Part shown: piece after piece, positions 32,753 through 41,746 of the stretch
Position numbering within the stretch: the stretch's first letter is position 1
Layout of the letters: every line of letters starts with the position of its first letter
From: Paractinoplanes atraurantiacus
Lineage (GTDB): Bacteria > Actinomycetota > Actinomycetes > Mycobacteriales > Micromonosporaceae
NCBI RefSeq assembly: GCF_900215205.1
Contig: NZ_OBDY01000003.1
Location: forward strand, 1 to 64,000
Direction of reading: 5' to 3'
DNA length: 64,000 nt
Notes under the pieces: model-generated
Databases searched by the model: none
The model's input: the letters and a program-made list of their open reading frames with translations, nothing else
What the model was told of the DNA's origin: nothing
Made by a program: the position numbers and the translations under genes

Positions 32753-34177
32753 TCAGCCGATCCAGGACCGAAGCTTCTTCTTCCGCGAGTCCTCGACCAC
32801 CGGCGGCAGCTGGGCGTGGGTCTCGGCGCCGACCTGCTCCTGGCGCCCGTAGAGCACACCGAACCAGAACGCGTCGTCGCTGCCCTGGCCGATCTCTTCG
32901 AGCAACTCGCGGGCCACGACCGAGTCCTGATGGGCCCCGAGCACGTCCTGCAGGTCGGTCAGCGCGTCGACCAGCTGCTTCCCAGGCTTTCCAGCCTGCG
33001 GGGCGAAGACCTCAACGGCATAACGCGCTTTCTTGTACGCCTTCCGCGCGTCGTGCAATTCGTGATCGATGCCGTCGGCGAGCGCCTGGTCGAGCAGCGC
33101 GTCGGCCTTGGTCAGGCTCTTGCGGGCCCGCTTGAGCAGGTCTTTCTCGGTGGTCTGCTGCTCGGCGAGCCGGTCGATGCGGTCGAGCAGGGCCAGGTAG
33201 CGCTCGCTCTCCAGGGCCTCGTCGAGGGCGGCCCGCCCTCGCTCGACCTGGGCGTCGAGGTGCTCGCGGATGCGGGCCGCGACCGGCGCGAACCGATCCC
33301 CGTCCTCGATCTCGGCCAGCAGTTTCTGCTCCTGCACCTGACCGTCGCGCACCTCGCCGAGCAGGTCGGCCAGCCACTTGAGCTCGTCGCCGATCTCCTG
33401 GGCGTCGCCGAAGCTGCGCTTGAAGGTCTTCAGGGTGCTGCGCAGCCGCCGCGTGCCGACGCGCATCTTGTGCACGGCTTCGGCCTGACCCTGGCGCACG
33501 CCGGGATCGAATCCGGTGATCGCGTCGCGCTGCTCACGCACGTACGCCAGAACCGGGTTTTTGGGGGTTTTGGTGGTTTTGCTCGGTTGGGGGTTGCCGA
33601 GAGCGCGGGCGACCTTGGAGGGACCGGCGGCGGGCCGCGCCCCGGCGCGCTCGAGCAGGCGGCCGACCTTGGCCAGCAGGGCCGGGCTGCCGTCCACCAG
33701 CTCGACCTCGACCTCCTGCCAGCGCTGCTCCTGACCGTCGCGCTCGGCGATGACCTGGTCCTGAGCGATCAGCGCGAGCGTGGTGCCGTCGGCCTTCTTG
33801 AGCGGCGTCTCGACCCGGTGCGTCCGCAGCCGGGCGATCGGCTTGAGGTCCTGCCGCCGGATGATGGCCCGGACCAGGCCGGCGAGCTCGCTCGGCACGA
33901 GATCGGGCGTGCCGTTGAGCGGAAGCCGGTGCTCCTTGCGGCTGAAGCCCTCGCCGGGCGTCTTCAGATGCCAGCCGGCGTCGCTGCCACCGCTGCGCCG
34001 GCGAAGCGTCCGCCGATGCCGCAGAAGGGTCAGCTCGTCGGTGTCGAAGTACGTGGCGTCGAGATCATGCGTCTCGGCCCCGCCGGTGCTGGTGATGCCC
34101 GCCTCGCCGGCGAAATCCGGCAACTCGAAGCCGTCGGGCACGTCGTATTTGAGTTCCGTTTCGCTGGCGGTTTCCAT
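32753..34177 (-). CDS. CYTH and CHAD domain protein (polyphosphate-associated)
   Basis: A 474-residue cytoplasmic protein. N-terminal CYTH domain (about 1-200): ETELKYDVPDGFELPDFAGE with the ExExK-like signature (TELK), DATYFDTDELTLLRHRRTLR, and HLKTPGEGFSRKEHRLPLNG. C-terminal CHAD domain (about 220-470): QAEAVHKMRVGTRRLRSTLK, HDARKAYKKARYAVEVFAPQ, with many His and Arg pairs that bind polyphosphate. CYTH domains are triphosphatases such as inorganic tripolyphosphatase; CHAD domains are polyphosphate-binding. The neighbouring ppk2 fits this. Confidence 0.9.
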   Translation of the reverse strand: METASETELKYDVPDGFELPDFAGEAGITSTGGAETHDLDATYFDTDELTLLRHRRTLRRRSGGSDAGWHLKTPGEGFSRKEHRLPLNGTPDLVPSELAGLVRAIIRRQDLKPIARLRTHRVETPLKKADGTTLALIAQDQVIAERDGQEQRWQEVEVELVDGSPALLAKVGRLLERAGARPAAGPSKVARALGNPQPSKTTKTPKNPVLAYVREQRDAITGFDPGVRQGQAEAVHKMRVGTRRLRSTLKTFKRSFGDAQEIGDELKWLADLLGEVRDGQVQEQKLLAEIEDGDRFAPVAARIREHLDAQVERGRAALDEALESERYLALLDRIDRLAEQQTTEKDLLKRARKSLTKADALLDQALADGIDHELHDARKAYKKARYAVEVFAPQAGKPGKQLVDALTDLQDVLGAHQDSVVARELLEEIGQGSDDAFWFGVLYGRQEQVGAETHAQLPPVVEDSRKKKLRSWIG

Positions 34178-34295
34178 GTGTTCATGGTGCCCGACTTTCA
34201 CGTTCCAACACAGGGAACTGATTAGCAGGTTGCGCACAGCGAGATCTCAGAAACTTCGGGCATCGTGGAGGGTCACTTCGCCCTTGGAGGTACGC

Positions 34296-34472
34296 GTGGA
34301 GAAGCCCGACCGCCGCCCGGTGTCCCTGGCCGGCCTCGGCCTGATCGGCGCCGGGGCCGTCCTCGGCCTCGCGCTCACCGGCCCGGCCTCGGCCGCCCCG
34401 CCGTCGTCATCCGCACCCTCGGCCACCATGGCGACCGAGCAGCCGGCGCGGCCGGCCAAGGAACAGGACTAG
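34296..34472 (+). CDS. small secreted protein (58 aa)
   Basis: A 58-residue protein: basic start (VEKPDRRPVS), a hydrophobic signal region (LAGLGLIGAGAVLGLALTGP), a likely cleavage site at ASAAPP, then a short Ser/Pro/Ala tail ending PAKEQD. GGAGG stands five bases before the GTG. The mature peptide would be about 25 residues. Its stop shares the bases CTAG with the stop of the convergent gene. No function is known to me. Confidence 0.6.
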   Translation: MEKPDRRPVSLAGLGLIGAGAVLGLALTGPASAAPPSSSAPSATMATEQPARPAKEQD

Positions 34473-34792
34473 ACCCGGGCGGTGCGCACGGTCCGCAGGT
34501 AAAGCGCCCGCGAATAGGCGGCCGAGGCGGCGCTGTAATACATGGTCGCCAGCCCCACATGGAAACTGTTGTTGGTCAGCGCGTTCTTCGAGTTGGCCGA
34601 CGCCGCCCACCGAATCTCCGCATCCGATTCGCTGATCCCCTTACGGGCACAGCGAAGCCGGTTCATCTCCTTGCCCGTCTTCCAGGTCTCGAGCGCCGCC
34701 TCGGCCTCCCGCATCATCGCCCGAGCCTGCTCGGCCAGCGACTCGGCAAGATCCCAGGCATGACGTTCCTCGTCATTGAAGAAGGACGACAT
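34469..34792 (-). CDS. hypothetical protein, 107 aa
   Basis: A 107-residue soluble helical protein starting MSSFFNDEERHAWDLAESLA with an excellent GGGAGGTGAACC site. The first half is amphipathic (EQARAMMREAEAALETWKTG), then NRLRCARKGISESDAEIRWA and SAASAAYSRALYLRTVRTAR. I do not recognise it. It converges with, and overlaps by 4 nt, the small secreted protein gene. Confidence 0.6.
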   Translation of the reverse strand: MSSFFNDEERHAWDLAESLAEQARAMMREAEAALETWKTGKEMNRLRCARKGISESDAEIRWAASANSKNALTNNSFHVGLATMYYSAASAAYSRALYLRTVRTARV

Positions 34793-34817
34793 GGTTCACC
34801 TCCCGGCGTACCGCTCT

Positions 34818-34833
34818 GCAGACCCCAGTCTGC
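34818..34833. other. short perfect inverted repeat upstream of the 107-aa gene
   Basis: GCAGAC-CCCA-GTCTGC lies 26-41 bases before the start of the 107-aa gene and 69 bases beyond the stop of the membrane protein gene that precedes it on the same strand. It may be an operator or a weak terminator; the sequence does not decide. Confidence 0.35.
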
Positions 34834-34901
34834 GGACGATGTCGGGACATGTCGATCTTTTACACCCTGACGCATGAAATCACCGCCCGCCCTCGCGGCT
34901 C

Positions 34902-35693
34902 TCACCCCACGGTTGGTTTCGGCTCGCCGACCGCGCCATCGGGTGATCTGACCGGCCGGGGCAGCGACTTCGACTCCAGGATCCCGACGACCAGGGCCTG
35001 CGCGATCACGTCGCGTGATTGAACGGCGCGCATCACGGCCTGTGACACCAGGATCGCGCCGTAACTCAGCGACAGGATGATCAGAAGGGCCTGAATGCCG
35101 GCAGGCAGCGCCGATCTCCACGACAACAGCGCCAGGAGCAACACCAGCGGCGGAGCGATATTCAGGCGGAAGGCGCTCTCGGCCAGAAGCCGATCGTATC
35201 GTCCGAAGAGCTCGGCATTCTGCGCTTGCAGCCGGGTCGCCAACTGCCGCTCTTCATGCATCACGCTTTGGATGAGCTTGGTTGCCGCCCAGCGGCTGTC
35301 GATCACTTTTCCGAGATCTTCCGTCGAGTAGGTGACAAGGTCACGCTCGGCCTGGGCGGAGAACGGCACCGCGCGGACTCGCTTGAGGACTCCGCGGCGG
35401 AACAGATCACGGAGCCGCGACAGCAACTCGGGGCGGCCGCCGTGCGCCCACAGCCGTTGCGGGTTGAGCTCCACAAGCGACCCGACAAGGTAGGCGGTGA
35501 AAGTGAGCGCGGCGAGGACCGCGCCCTTCCCGGCATAGCCGGCGAGATCCCACAGGCCCGCGAGAGGCCCGGCGGCCGGACGTTGACGAGGCATCCGGTC
35601 GCCGAACAGCACCCACAGGTTCAGCAGCCAGAGATACCCGGTCGCCAGCGGTGTCCTGATCTCCCGCAGCCCGGGCAGCAGTGAGTTCAGCAT
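34902..35693 (-). CDS. membrane protein of unknown function (263 aa)
   Basis: A 263-residue protein with about four membrane helices: two in the N-terminal 90 residues (TPLATGYLWLLNLWVLFGDR; GAVLAALTFTAYLVGSLVEL) and two near the C-terminus (LNIAPPLVLLLALLSWRSAL; GIQALLIILSLSYGAILVSQ). Between them is a cytoplasmic helical region of about 110 residues containing VMHEERQLATRLQAQNAELF, possibly coiled coil. A GTG at 35714 would add seven residues. It is divergent from the FtsX-ECD gene. I do not recognise the family. Confidence 0.65.
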   Translation of the reverse strand: MLNSLLPGLREIRTPLATGYLWLLNLWVLFGDRMPRQRPAAGPLAGLWDLAGYAGKGAVLAALTFTAYLVGSLVELNPQRLWAHGGRPELLSRLRDLFRRGVLKRVRAVPFSAQAERDLVTYSTEDLGKVIDSRWAATKLIQSVMHEERQLATRLQAQNAELFGRYDRLLAESAFRLNIAPPLVLLLALLSWRSALPAGIQALLIILSLSYGAILVSQAVMRAVQSRDVIAQALVVGILESKSLPRPVRSPDGAVGEPKPTVG

Positions 35694-35825
35694 GATGGTG
35701 TCCGATGATTTCACCGGTGTCGATCGACCAGTACCGGCGGAACGTCCGAATAGCGTGTGACCGATTGCTGGCCTCGGCCTGTCATGTAGGGGGAGGACAC
35801 CGACGACAGCGGGAGCGAGTGTGTC

Positions 35826-36419
35826 ATGACGGAGCACCTGAAGGAGCTTTTCGATCAAGCGCTTGATGACGAACCCGCCTTCGCGGACGGGGATGTCGCG
35901 GCGCGGGTGATGGCTCAGGGGCGGAGTATTCGGCGGCGGCGGCGGCGTCGTGGGGTGGTGGTTGGGGGGTCGGCGGCGGCGGCCCTTGTTGCTGTTGTGG
36001 TGGGGCTCAATCTTGGCGCGGCGCCCGCTGACCCGCCGCCGGTGGCGGTGCCGGCGGCTCTGGCGCTGATCGCTCAGGCGGAGCCGCGATGCGCCTGGCA
36101 GGCCGGGTCCGACGATGCCACGGATGTTTTCGTCGTTCTGTGGGAGGACGTCAGCGACGGGCAACAGGATGCGCTCCGGGATGCTCTGCGTGCCGATCCG
36201 CTTGTTCGGGATCTGCGTTTTGAGAGCCGGGGGCAGGCGTACGAGCGGTTCAAGAATCTGTGGAGCGACAGCCCGGAATTCGTGGCGTCCGTCGACGAGT
36301 CGTCGCTGCCGTCCTCGTTTCGGCTGAAGCTGGTTCGGCCGTCGCAGTTCTCGGAGTTCGCCGCCGTCTACGCCGGGCGGCCCGGGGTTCAGGACGTCAT
36401 CGGTGGGGTGTGCCCGTGA
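35826..36419 (+). CDS. FtsX extracellular-domain-like membrane protein, coupled to a sigma factor
   Basis: A 197-residue single-pass protein: a short acidic cytoplasmic part (MTEHLKELFDQALDDEPAFA), an arginine-rich stretch ([14 protein letters not shown]), one helix (GGSAAAALVAVVVGLNLGAA), and an outer domain like the FtsX ECD (VFVVLWEDVSDGQQDALRDA ... LRFESRGQAYERFKNLWSD ... FSEFAAVYAGRPGVQDVIGG). Its stop overlaps the start of the SigE-type sigma factor (GTGA). The layout is that of a membrane anti-sigma factor, although the FtsX-like sensor is unusual and the gene lies before, not after, the sigma gene. Confidence 0.75.
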   Translation: MTEHLKELFDQALDDEPAFADGDVAARVMAQGRSIRRRRRRRGVVVGGSAAAALVAVVVGLNLGAAPADPPPVAVPAALALIAQAEPRCAWQAGSDDATDVFVVLWEDVSDGQQDALRDALRADPLVRDLRFESRGQAYERFKNLWSDSPEFVASVDESSLPSSFRLKLVRPSQFSEFAAVYAGRPGVQDVIGGVCP

Positions 36420-36919
36420 GGCGGGCTTCACGCGACGAGGAGTTCACCGCGTTCGTGGTGGCCGCGACGCCGCGGCTGCGGCGTACCGCCTATCTGATGT
36501 GCCGGGACTGGCATCTGGCGCAAGACCTCACCCAGCTGACGCTGGCCCGGATGTACGCGTCCTGGGGGCGTATCTGGCGCACGGTGGACCTCCAGGCGTA
36601 CAGTCGAAGGGTCTTGATGAACGCGGTCTTCGACCAGCGCAAGCGGCGCAGCAGCGCCGAGGTCGTGTCGGCCGACCTGCCGGACCGGCCCGGTCAACCG
36701 GCCGAGACGGGCCCGGAAGTGCACGTCACGCTGATGCGGGCGCTGGCCACCCTGCCGGTGCGGGACCGGGCCATCGTGGTCCTGCGGCACTGGGAGGATC
36801 ACAGCGTCGAGACCGTCGCCGAGATCCTGGACGTCTCCGTCTCGGTGGTGAAGATGCGGAGCATGCGGGCGCTGGCCCGGCTCAGGGAGCTGCTGGGCGA
36901 GGACTTCGCCCGTCAGTGA
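36416..36919 (+). CDS. RNA polymerase sigma factor, SigE family of ECF type
   Basis: A 167-residue group 4 sigma factor. Region 2 is EEFTAFVVAATPRLRRTAYL, then MCRDWHLAQDLTQLTLARMY and ASWGRI; region 4 is LPVRDRAIVVLRHWEDHSVE, then TVAEILDVSVSVVKMRSMRALARLREL. This is the SigE-like subgroup of Streptomyces and Actinoplanes. The GTG overlaps the FtsX-ECD gene, so its production is tied to the membrane protein, a probable negative regulator. No ECF-type promoter could be confirmed by eye. Confidence 0.88.
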   Translation: MRRASRDEEFTAFVVAATPRLRRTAYLMCRDWHLAQDLTQLTLARMYASWGRIWRTVDLQAYSRRVLMNAVFDQRKRRSSAEVVSADLPDRPGQPAETGPEVHVTLMRALATLPVRDRAIVVLRHWEDHSVETVAEILDVSVSVVKMRSMRALARLRELLGEDFARQ

Positions 36920-37161
36920 CGATCGCCGCGCGCGTAGCGGTCCAGGCTGGAGGCCCACAGGCGCGAGATCAGCCGGCCCATGGGACCGTGGTGGATCAGG
37001 AACAACAGCGGCCGCTGCGAGAGGCGGGCGCCGGTGGTGCCCCATTCGGCGTGCAGGCGGCTGCCCCGCCGTCCGCCGGCGCGATGCGGACAAACCTGTC
37101 GGCGCCTCCGCCGTAGCTGCTCGCCCCGACCGTTCAGCGGACCGCCGAGGCGTTGAACCAA
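36913..37161 (-). pseudogene. possible remnant of a lost gene (C-terminal part)
   Basis: The 345-base gap 36920-37264 has one minus-strand frame of 82 codons ending SRLWASSLDRYARGDRH. The part from HAEWGTTGARLSQRPLLFLI onward has protein-like composition (hydrophobic, then basic), while the first half is arginine-rich and shadow-like. It could be the tail of a decayed SRPBCC-type protein. It has no convincing start or binding site. Confidence 0.25.
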
Positions 37162-37239
37162 GTCGTAATGGGCGGTGAGGGCGCGGCGCCACCTGCTCAG
37201 GCTACTGGTGGCTCAAGTTCGCATACCTCTTGCGATGAC

Positions 37240-37257
37240 TTCTGAAAAAGTTCAGAA
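37240..37257. promoter_or_regulatory. palindromic operator of the toxin-antitoxin pair
   Basis: TTCTGAA-AAAG-TTCAGAA is a perfect inverted repeat with 7-bp arms ending eight bases before the GTG of the antitoxin gene. Such a site at the start of a toxin-antitoxin operon usually binds the antitoxin or the complex. There is no ribosome binding site in the eight bases, so the transcript may be nearly leaderless. Confidence 0.6.
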
Positions 37258-37264
37258 TTGACGG

Positions 37265-37741
37265 GTGGATGCCAAGGAAGTGCAGTGGAGCGAGCTCCAG
37301 CGTGATCCCAAGAGCGTCGCCGCTCTGGCCGACGCGGGGGACGTGCGGGTTCGTCGACGCGACGGTGCTGATCTCCTGCTGACGCGCGAAGACCGGATGG
37401 CCGCATCCGGGGAGGGTGCCATCGCGACGGTGCGGGCCCTGCGGAACCTTCTCGCTCACGTTTCGCCCGAGACGGCCGCGGAGGCTTTGACCGACGAGTT
37501 CCCGTGGCTCAGCCTGTTGCCGCAGGAGTCCGTGCCTCAGTTCGTCGCCGAGTTCACCAAGGCGGCCCGGATCTCCGCGGATCTGGGGCAGTGGTCGGTG
37601 CTCGCCGATCTGCTCCGCGGCTGGAAAGCAACCGCCATGGTCTACACCGATCCTGAGCTTCTTCGTCAGTTGAGCGGCCCAGTCGACGACGACCTCGGTG
37701 TTGTGCCCGCACCGGTGGAAGACGACGACGATGAGCGCTAA
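37265..37741 (+). CDS. antitoxin (Phd/YefM-like N-terminus), type II toxin-antitoxin
   Basis: A 158-residue protein. The first 50 residues (VDAKEVQWSELQRDPKSVAA then LADAGDVRVRRRDGADLLLT) look like the DNA-binding part of prevent-host-death antitoxins. The rest is helical (VPQFVAEFTKAARISADLGQ) and ends in an acidic tail (VPAPVEDDDDER), typical for neutralising a basic toxin. It overlaps the next gene by 11 nt and has the palindrome at 37240-37257 upstream. The class is a judgement by analogy, and the exact family is unverified. Confidence 0.65.
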   Translation: MDAKEVQWSELQRDPKSVAALADAGDVRVRRRDGADLLLTREDRMAASGEGAIATVRALRNLLAHVSPETAAEALTDEFPWLSLLPQESVPQFVAEFTKAARISADLGQWSVLADLLRGWKATAMVYTDPELLRQLSGPVDDDLGVVPAPVEDDDDER

Positions 37742-38084
37742 GCGCGGTGATCGTGTGGCACCGCCGGGAAAGCCCGGCGGCTGGGAAGCGCGATTCGCCA
37801 CTTCCGAGGCCGCCAAGGGCTGGGAGAGCCTCTGTCAGACCGCTCGATCGAACACCTGGGAGGCGTGGATCGTTCTGACCGAGCGACCCACCGCGCCGGT
37901 CAACCCAGCGCGGCAGCATCGACTTTATGGACCTCTCGCCTCTCGGGAAGTCGGCGGCAAGTCGTTGGAGCAGTGGCAGTACGAGGTGACCGCAGGTGGC
38001 CGGATCTGGTACTGCCCTGATCCTGATCGTCGCATCATCTGGGTTGTCGCCGCCGGGCCCGCCCATCCGAAGGCGACCGACTGA
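37731..38084 (+). CDS. toxin-like protein, partner of the Phd-like antitoxin
   Basis: A 117-residue basic protein starting MSAKRGDRVAPPGKPGGWEA. The C-terminal half (LEQWQYEVTAGGRIWYCPDP then DRRIIWVVAAGPAHPK) has the beta-strand pattern of RelE/ParE-fold proteins, whose last strands carry the RIWY.PD..R-type motif. It overlaps the antitoxin gene, so both are made from one transcript. RNase or gyrase activity is not decidable from sequence. Confidence 0.65.
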   Translation: MSAKRGDRVAPPGKPGGWEARFATSEAAKGWESLCQTARSNTWEAWIVLTERPTAPVNPARQHRLYGPLASREVGGKSLEQWQYEVTAGGRIWYCPDPDRRIIWVVAAGPAHPKATD

Positions 38085-38744
<660 letters not shown>

Positions 38745-38763
38745 GATTTGTGCAACGCCGGTG

Positions 38764-39177
38764 TCACCCCAGTTGTTTCTCGATCATCGAGGCGTACGAC
38801 GTGGCTTCCTCGTCGCTGTCGTAGCGGTGCCGTGGCCAGAAGAACCCGCGCAGTCCGTCGCCTTTGGTCCGGGGAACAACGTGGAAGTGGAGATGAGCCA
38901 CGGATTGCGACACCACGTTGTTGTTCGCCACAAATGTCCCCTGCGCACCCAGGGCCACCGGAACAGCCGCCGCCACCCGCTGCACAAGTCCGAAAAATCC
39001 GGGCAAATCGTGAAGTGGGAGATCGGGAAGCGTCACCACATGGGCGCGGGGAACGATAAGGACGTGGCCCTTGAAGACCGGGCGCGTATCGAGGAAACCG
39101 ACCCCATCAGGGGAATCCACGACCTTGAAAGCGGGCACCGTCCCCGCCACGATGCCACAGAACACACAGTCTGCCAC
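38764..39177 (-). CDS. HIT-family nucleotide hydrolase
   Basis: A 137-residue histidine-triad protein. It starts [20 protein letters not shown] with a CxxC zinc pair and has [20 protein letters not shown] and the catalytic triad [12 protein letters not shown] (HxHxH). Members hydrolyse purine nucleotide phosphoramidates and dinucleoside polyphosphates. It is divergent from the MetB-like gene with only 24 bases between starts, so their promoters must overlap the coding region or be very compact. Confidence 0.92.
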   Translation of the reverse strand: MADCVFCGIVAGTVPAFKVVDSPDGVGFLDTRPVFKGHVLIVPRAHVVTLPDLPLHDLPGFFGLVQRVAAAVPVALGAQGTFVANNNVVSQSVAHLHFHVVPRTKGDGLRGFFWPRHRYDSDEEATSYASMIEKQLG

Positions 39178-39201
39178 CAGCTGAGACTAGCCTTGCGCAG
39201 C

Positions 39202-40353
39202 ATGACGGCTAACCACTACGGGTTCGACACCCTCGCCATCCACGCCGGCCAGGATCCGGATCCCCGGACCGGCGCGGTGGTGCCTCCGATCTATCAGACG
39301 AGCACGTACGCCCAGGACGCCGTCGGCGCGCCGCGTCTCGGCTACGAGTACAGCCGCTCCAGCAACCCGACCCGTGACGCGCTCCAGGAGTGCCTCGCCG
39401 CGATCGAGGGCGGCCGCCGCGGTCTCGCCTTCGCCAGCGGGCTGTCGGCCGAGGACACGCTGCTCCGCACGGTGTGCCGGCCGGGTGATCATGTGGTGAT
39501 CCCCGACGACGCGTACGGCGGAACCTTCCGTCTCTTTTCCAAGGTTTTGGAGAACTGGGGTCTGGACTGGACGGCGGTGCCGCTCGAGAACCTCGACGCC
39601 GTGCGCGCCGCCTTCCGGCCCGGTCACACCCGGCTGATCTGGGCCGAGACGCCGACCAACCCGCTGCTCAACGTGGCCGACATCGCCGCGCTGGCCGGTC
39701 TCGCCCACGAGTACGACGCGATGCTCGTGGTCGACAACACCTTCGCCTCGCCGTATCTCCAGCAGCCGATCACGCTCGGCGCCGACGTCGTCGTCCACTC
39801 GACCACCAAATATCTGGGCGGGCACTCCGATGTGGTCGGCGGTGCGCTGATCACCGCGACCGACGACCTGGGCGACCAGCTCGCCTTCCATCAGAACGCC
39901 ATGGGCGGCGTCAACGGCCCCTTCGACGCGTGGCTGACCCTTCGGGGCATCAAGACCTTGGGTGTACGGATGGAGCGGCACTGCGACAACGCGGAGCGCA
40001 TCGTGGGATTCCTGCGGGAGCATCCGGCCGTGGCCGGCGTCCTCTACCCGGGCCTGGAGGATCACCCGGGCCACGAGGTCGCGGCCAAGCAGATGCAGCG
40101 CTTCGGCGGCATGGTGTCGTTCCGGGCGGCCGGCGGTCCCGAGCAGGCCATCGCGATCTGCAACAAGACGAAGCTCTTCGTGCTCGCCGAGTCACTGGGC
40201 GGCGTCGAGTCGCTGATCGAGCACCCGGGTCAGATGACACACCTGTCGGCTGCGGGCTCCGCGCTTGAAGTCCCCGCCGATCTCGTGCGACTGTCTGTCG
40301 GCATCGAGACCGTTGACGATCTGCTCGCCGACCTCGAGCAGGCATTGGGCTGA
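39202..40353 (+). CDS. cystathionine gamma-synthase/gamma-lyase (MetB-like)
   Basis: PLP enzyme of methionine or cysteine transsulfuration. The 383-residue protein has FDTLAIHAGQDPDPRTGAVV at the start, the aromatic/PLP segment GLAFASGLSAEDTLLRTVCR, the PLP lysine in VVVHSTTKYLGGHSDVVGGA, and the SLGGVESLIEHPGQMTH segment. Gamma-synthase and gamma-lyase cannot be separated by eye; MetB is the common actinobacterial assignment. It follows a 24-base divergent gap. The amidase gene starts 14 bases after its stop. Confidence 0.9.
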   Translation: MTANHYGFDTLAIHAGQDPDPRTGAVVPPIYQTSTYAQDAVGAPRLGYEYSRSSNPTRDALQECLAAIEGGRRGLAFASGLSAEDTLLRTVCRPGDHVVIPDDAYGGTFRLFSKVLENWGLDWTAVPLENLDAVRAAFRPGHTRLIWAETPTNPLLNVADIAALAGLAHEYDAMLVVDNTFASPYLQQPITLGADVVVHSTTKYLGGHSDVVGGALITATDDLGDQLAFHQNAMGGVNGPFDAWLTLRGIKTLGVRMERHCDNAERIVGFLREHPAVAGVLYPGLEDHPGHEVAAKQMQRFGGMVSFRAAGGPEQAIAICNKTKLFVLAESLGGVESLIEHPGQMTHLSAAGSALEVPADLVRLSVGIETVDDLLADLEQALG

Positions 40354-40367
40354 TTTACGGAGAAAAG

Positions 40368-41726
40368 ATGACGGACGGGACGACCTGGGTCGGAGCCACC
40401 GCGAAGCAGATCGCCCGGGCGGTGCGGCGCGGTGATGTGACAGCCACCCAGGTCGTCGCCGACCACCTCGAACAGATCGCCATCACCGACCCGTCGCTCG
40501 ACGCGTTCCGGGTGGTGCGGGCGGGCGAGGCGATGACCGAGGCCGAGAAGGTCGACGACCAGGAGGATCTGGCCAACCTTCCGCTGGCCGGCGTTCCGGT
40601 CGCGGTCAAGGAGAACACCGCGGTGGCCGGGCTTCCGGTCTGGTCCGGCTCGGCGGCGGTGCGCTCGGCTGTCGCCGAGGAGGATCACGAGGTCGTACGG
40701 AGGTTGCGCGGCGCCGGGGCCGTGGTGGTGGGCGTGACGCGGATGCCCGAGATGGGGCTCTGGGCGGTCACCGACGACGCCGAGGGCGCCACCCGCAACC
40801 CCTGGGACCTCGACCGTACGCCCGGTGGCTCGTCGGGCGGGTCGGCCGCGGCGGTGGCCGCCGGCCTGGTGCCGATCGCGCACGGCAACGACGGTCTCGG
40901 CTCGATCCGCATCCCGGCCGCCTGCTGCGGCCTGGTCGGCCTCAAGCCCGGCCGCGGCGTGGTCCCGGCCGAGCTGGGCATCGACAACTGGTTCGGCCTG
41001 GTCGAGAACGGCATGCTCACCACCACGGTCGCGGACGCCGCGGTCGGCTTCTCGGTGCTGGCCGGCCGCGACCCGATCAAGCTGGTCGAGCCGTCCCGGC
41101 TGCGCATCGGCGTCTCCACCCGGTCGCCGGTGGCCGGCATCCGCCTCGACGAGCCGAACGCCGACGCCGTGAGCGCCGCGTCCAAGCTGCTCGTGCAGGC
41201 CGGGCACGACACGCTCACGGCCAACCCGACCTATCCGCAGTCGCTCGGCGTCGGCACGCTGGCCACCTGGTTCGCCTCGGCCTACGTCGAGTCGCGGAGT
41301 TACGACCTGGCCCAGCTCCAGCCGCGCACCCAGCGCCACATCCGGCTCGGCAAGTGGGCCATGCGCAGCGGGCTGGTGCGCCAGTCGCAGCGCGACGCGT
41401 TCCGCGAGCGGTCCATCGGCTTCTTCGCCGACCGGTCGATCGACCTGCTGCTCACCCCGGCCCTGGCCACCGCCCCGCCGCCGGCCGACGGGCACGCGAC
41501 CGGGTCGTGGCGGGCCAACATGAGCGCGAGCATGCGCTACGCGCCGTACGCGGCGCCCTGGAACGTGGCCGGCCTGCCGGCGATCGTGGTCCCGGTCGGC
41601 GTGCGCCCCGACGGCCTGCCCGTGGCCGTGCAGCTGGTCGGCCCGCCCGACTCGGAGGCCCTGCTCCTCGCCGTCGCCGGGCAGTTCGAAGTGATGAACC
41701 CCTGGCGCCGTCACGCGTTCGGGTGA
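40368..41726 (+). CDS. amidase (amidase-signature family)
   Basis: A 452-residue hydrolase with the Ser-cisSer-Lys triad: Lys in PLAGVPVAVKENTAVAGLPV, cis-Ser and Ser in RTPGGSSGGSAAAVAAGLVP, then NDGLGSIRIPAACCGLVGLK. This is the complete signature. The C-terminal part (PWNVAGLPAIVVPVGVRPDG) is also typical. The substrate is unknown. Although close to metB, GatA function is unlikely because no gatB/gatC accompany it. Confidence 0.9.
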   Translation: MTDGTTWVGATAKQIARAVRRGDVTATQVVADHLEQIAITDPSLDAFRVVRAGEAMTEAEKVDDQEDLANLPLAGVPVAVKENTAVAGLPVWSGSAAVRSAVAEEDHEVVRRLRGAGAVVVGVTRMPEMGLWAVTDDAEGATRNPWDLDRTPGGSSGGSAAAVAAGLVPIAHGNDGLGSIRIPAACCGLVGLKPGRGVVPAELGIDNWFGLVENGMLTTTVADAAVGFSVLAGRDPIKLVEPSRLRIGVSTRSPVAGIRLDEPNADAVSAASKLLVQAGHDTLTANPTYPQSLGVGTLATWFASAYVESRSYDLAQLQPRTQRHIRLGKWAMRSGLVRQSQRDAFRERSIGFFADRSIDLLLTPALATAPPPADGHATGSWRANMSASMRYAPYAAPWNVAGLPAIVVPVGVRPDGLPVAVQLVGPPDSEALLLAVAGQFEVMNPWRRHAFG

Positions 41727-41746
41727 TCGGTGGCAAGCTTCAGGTC

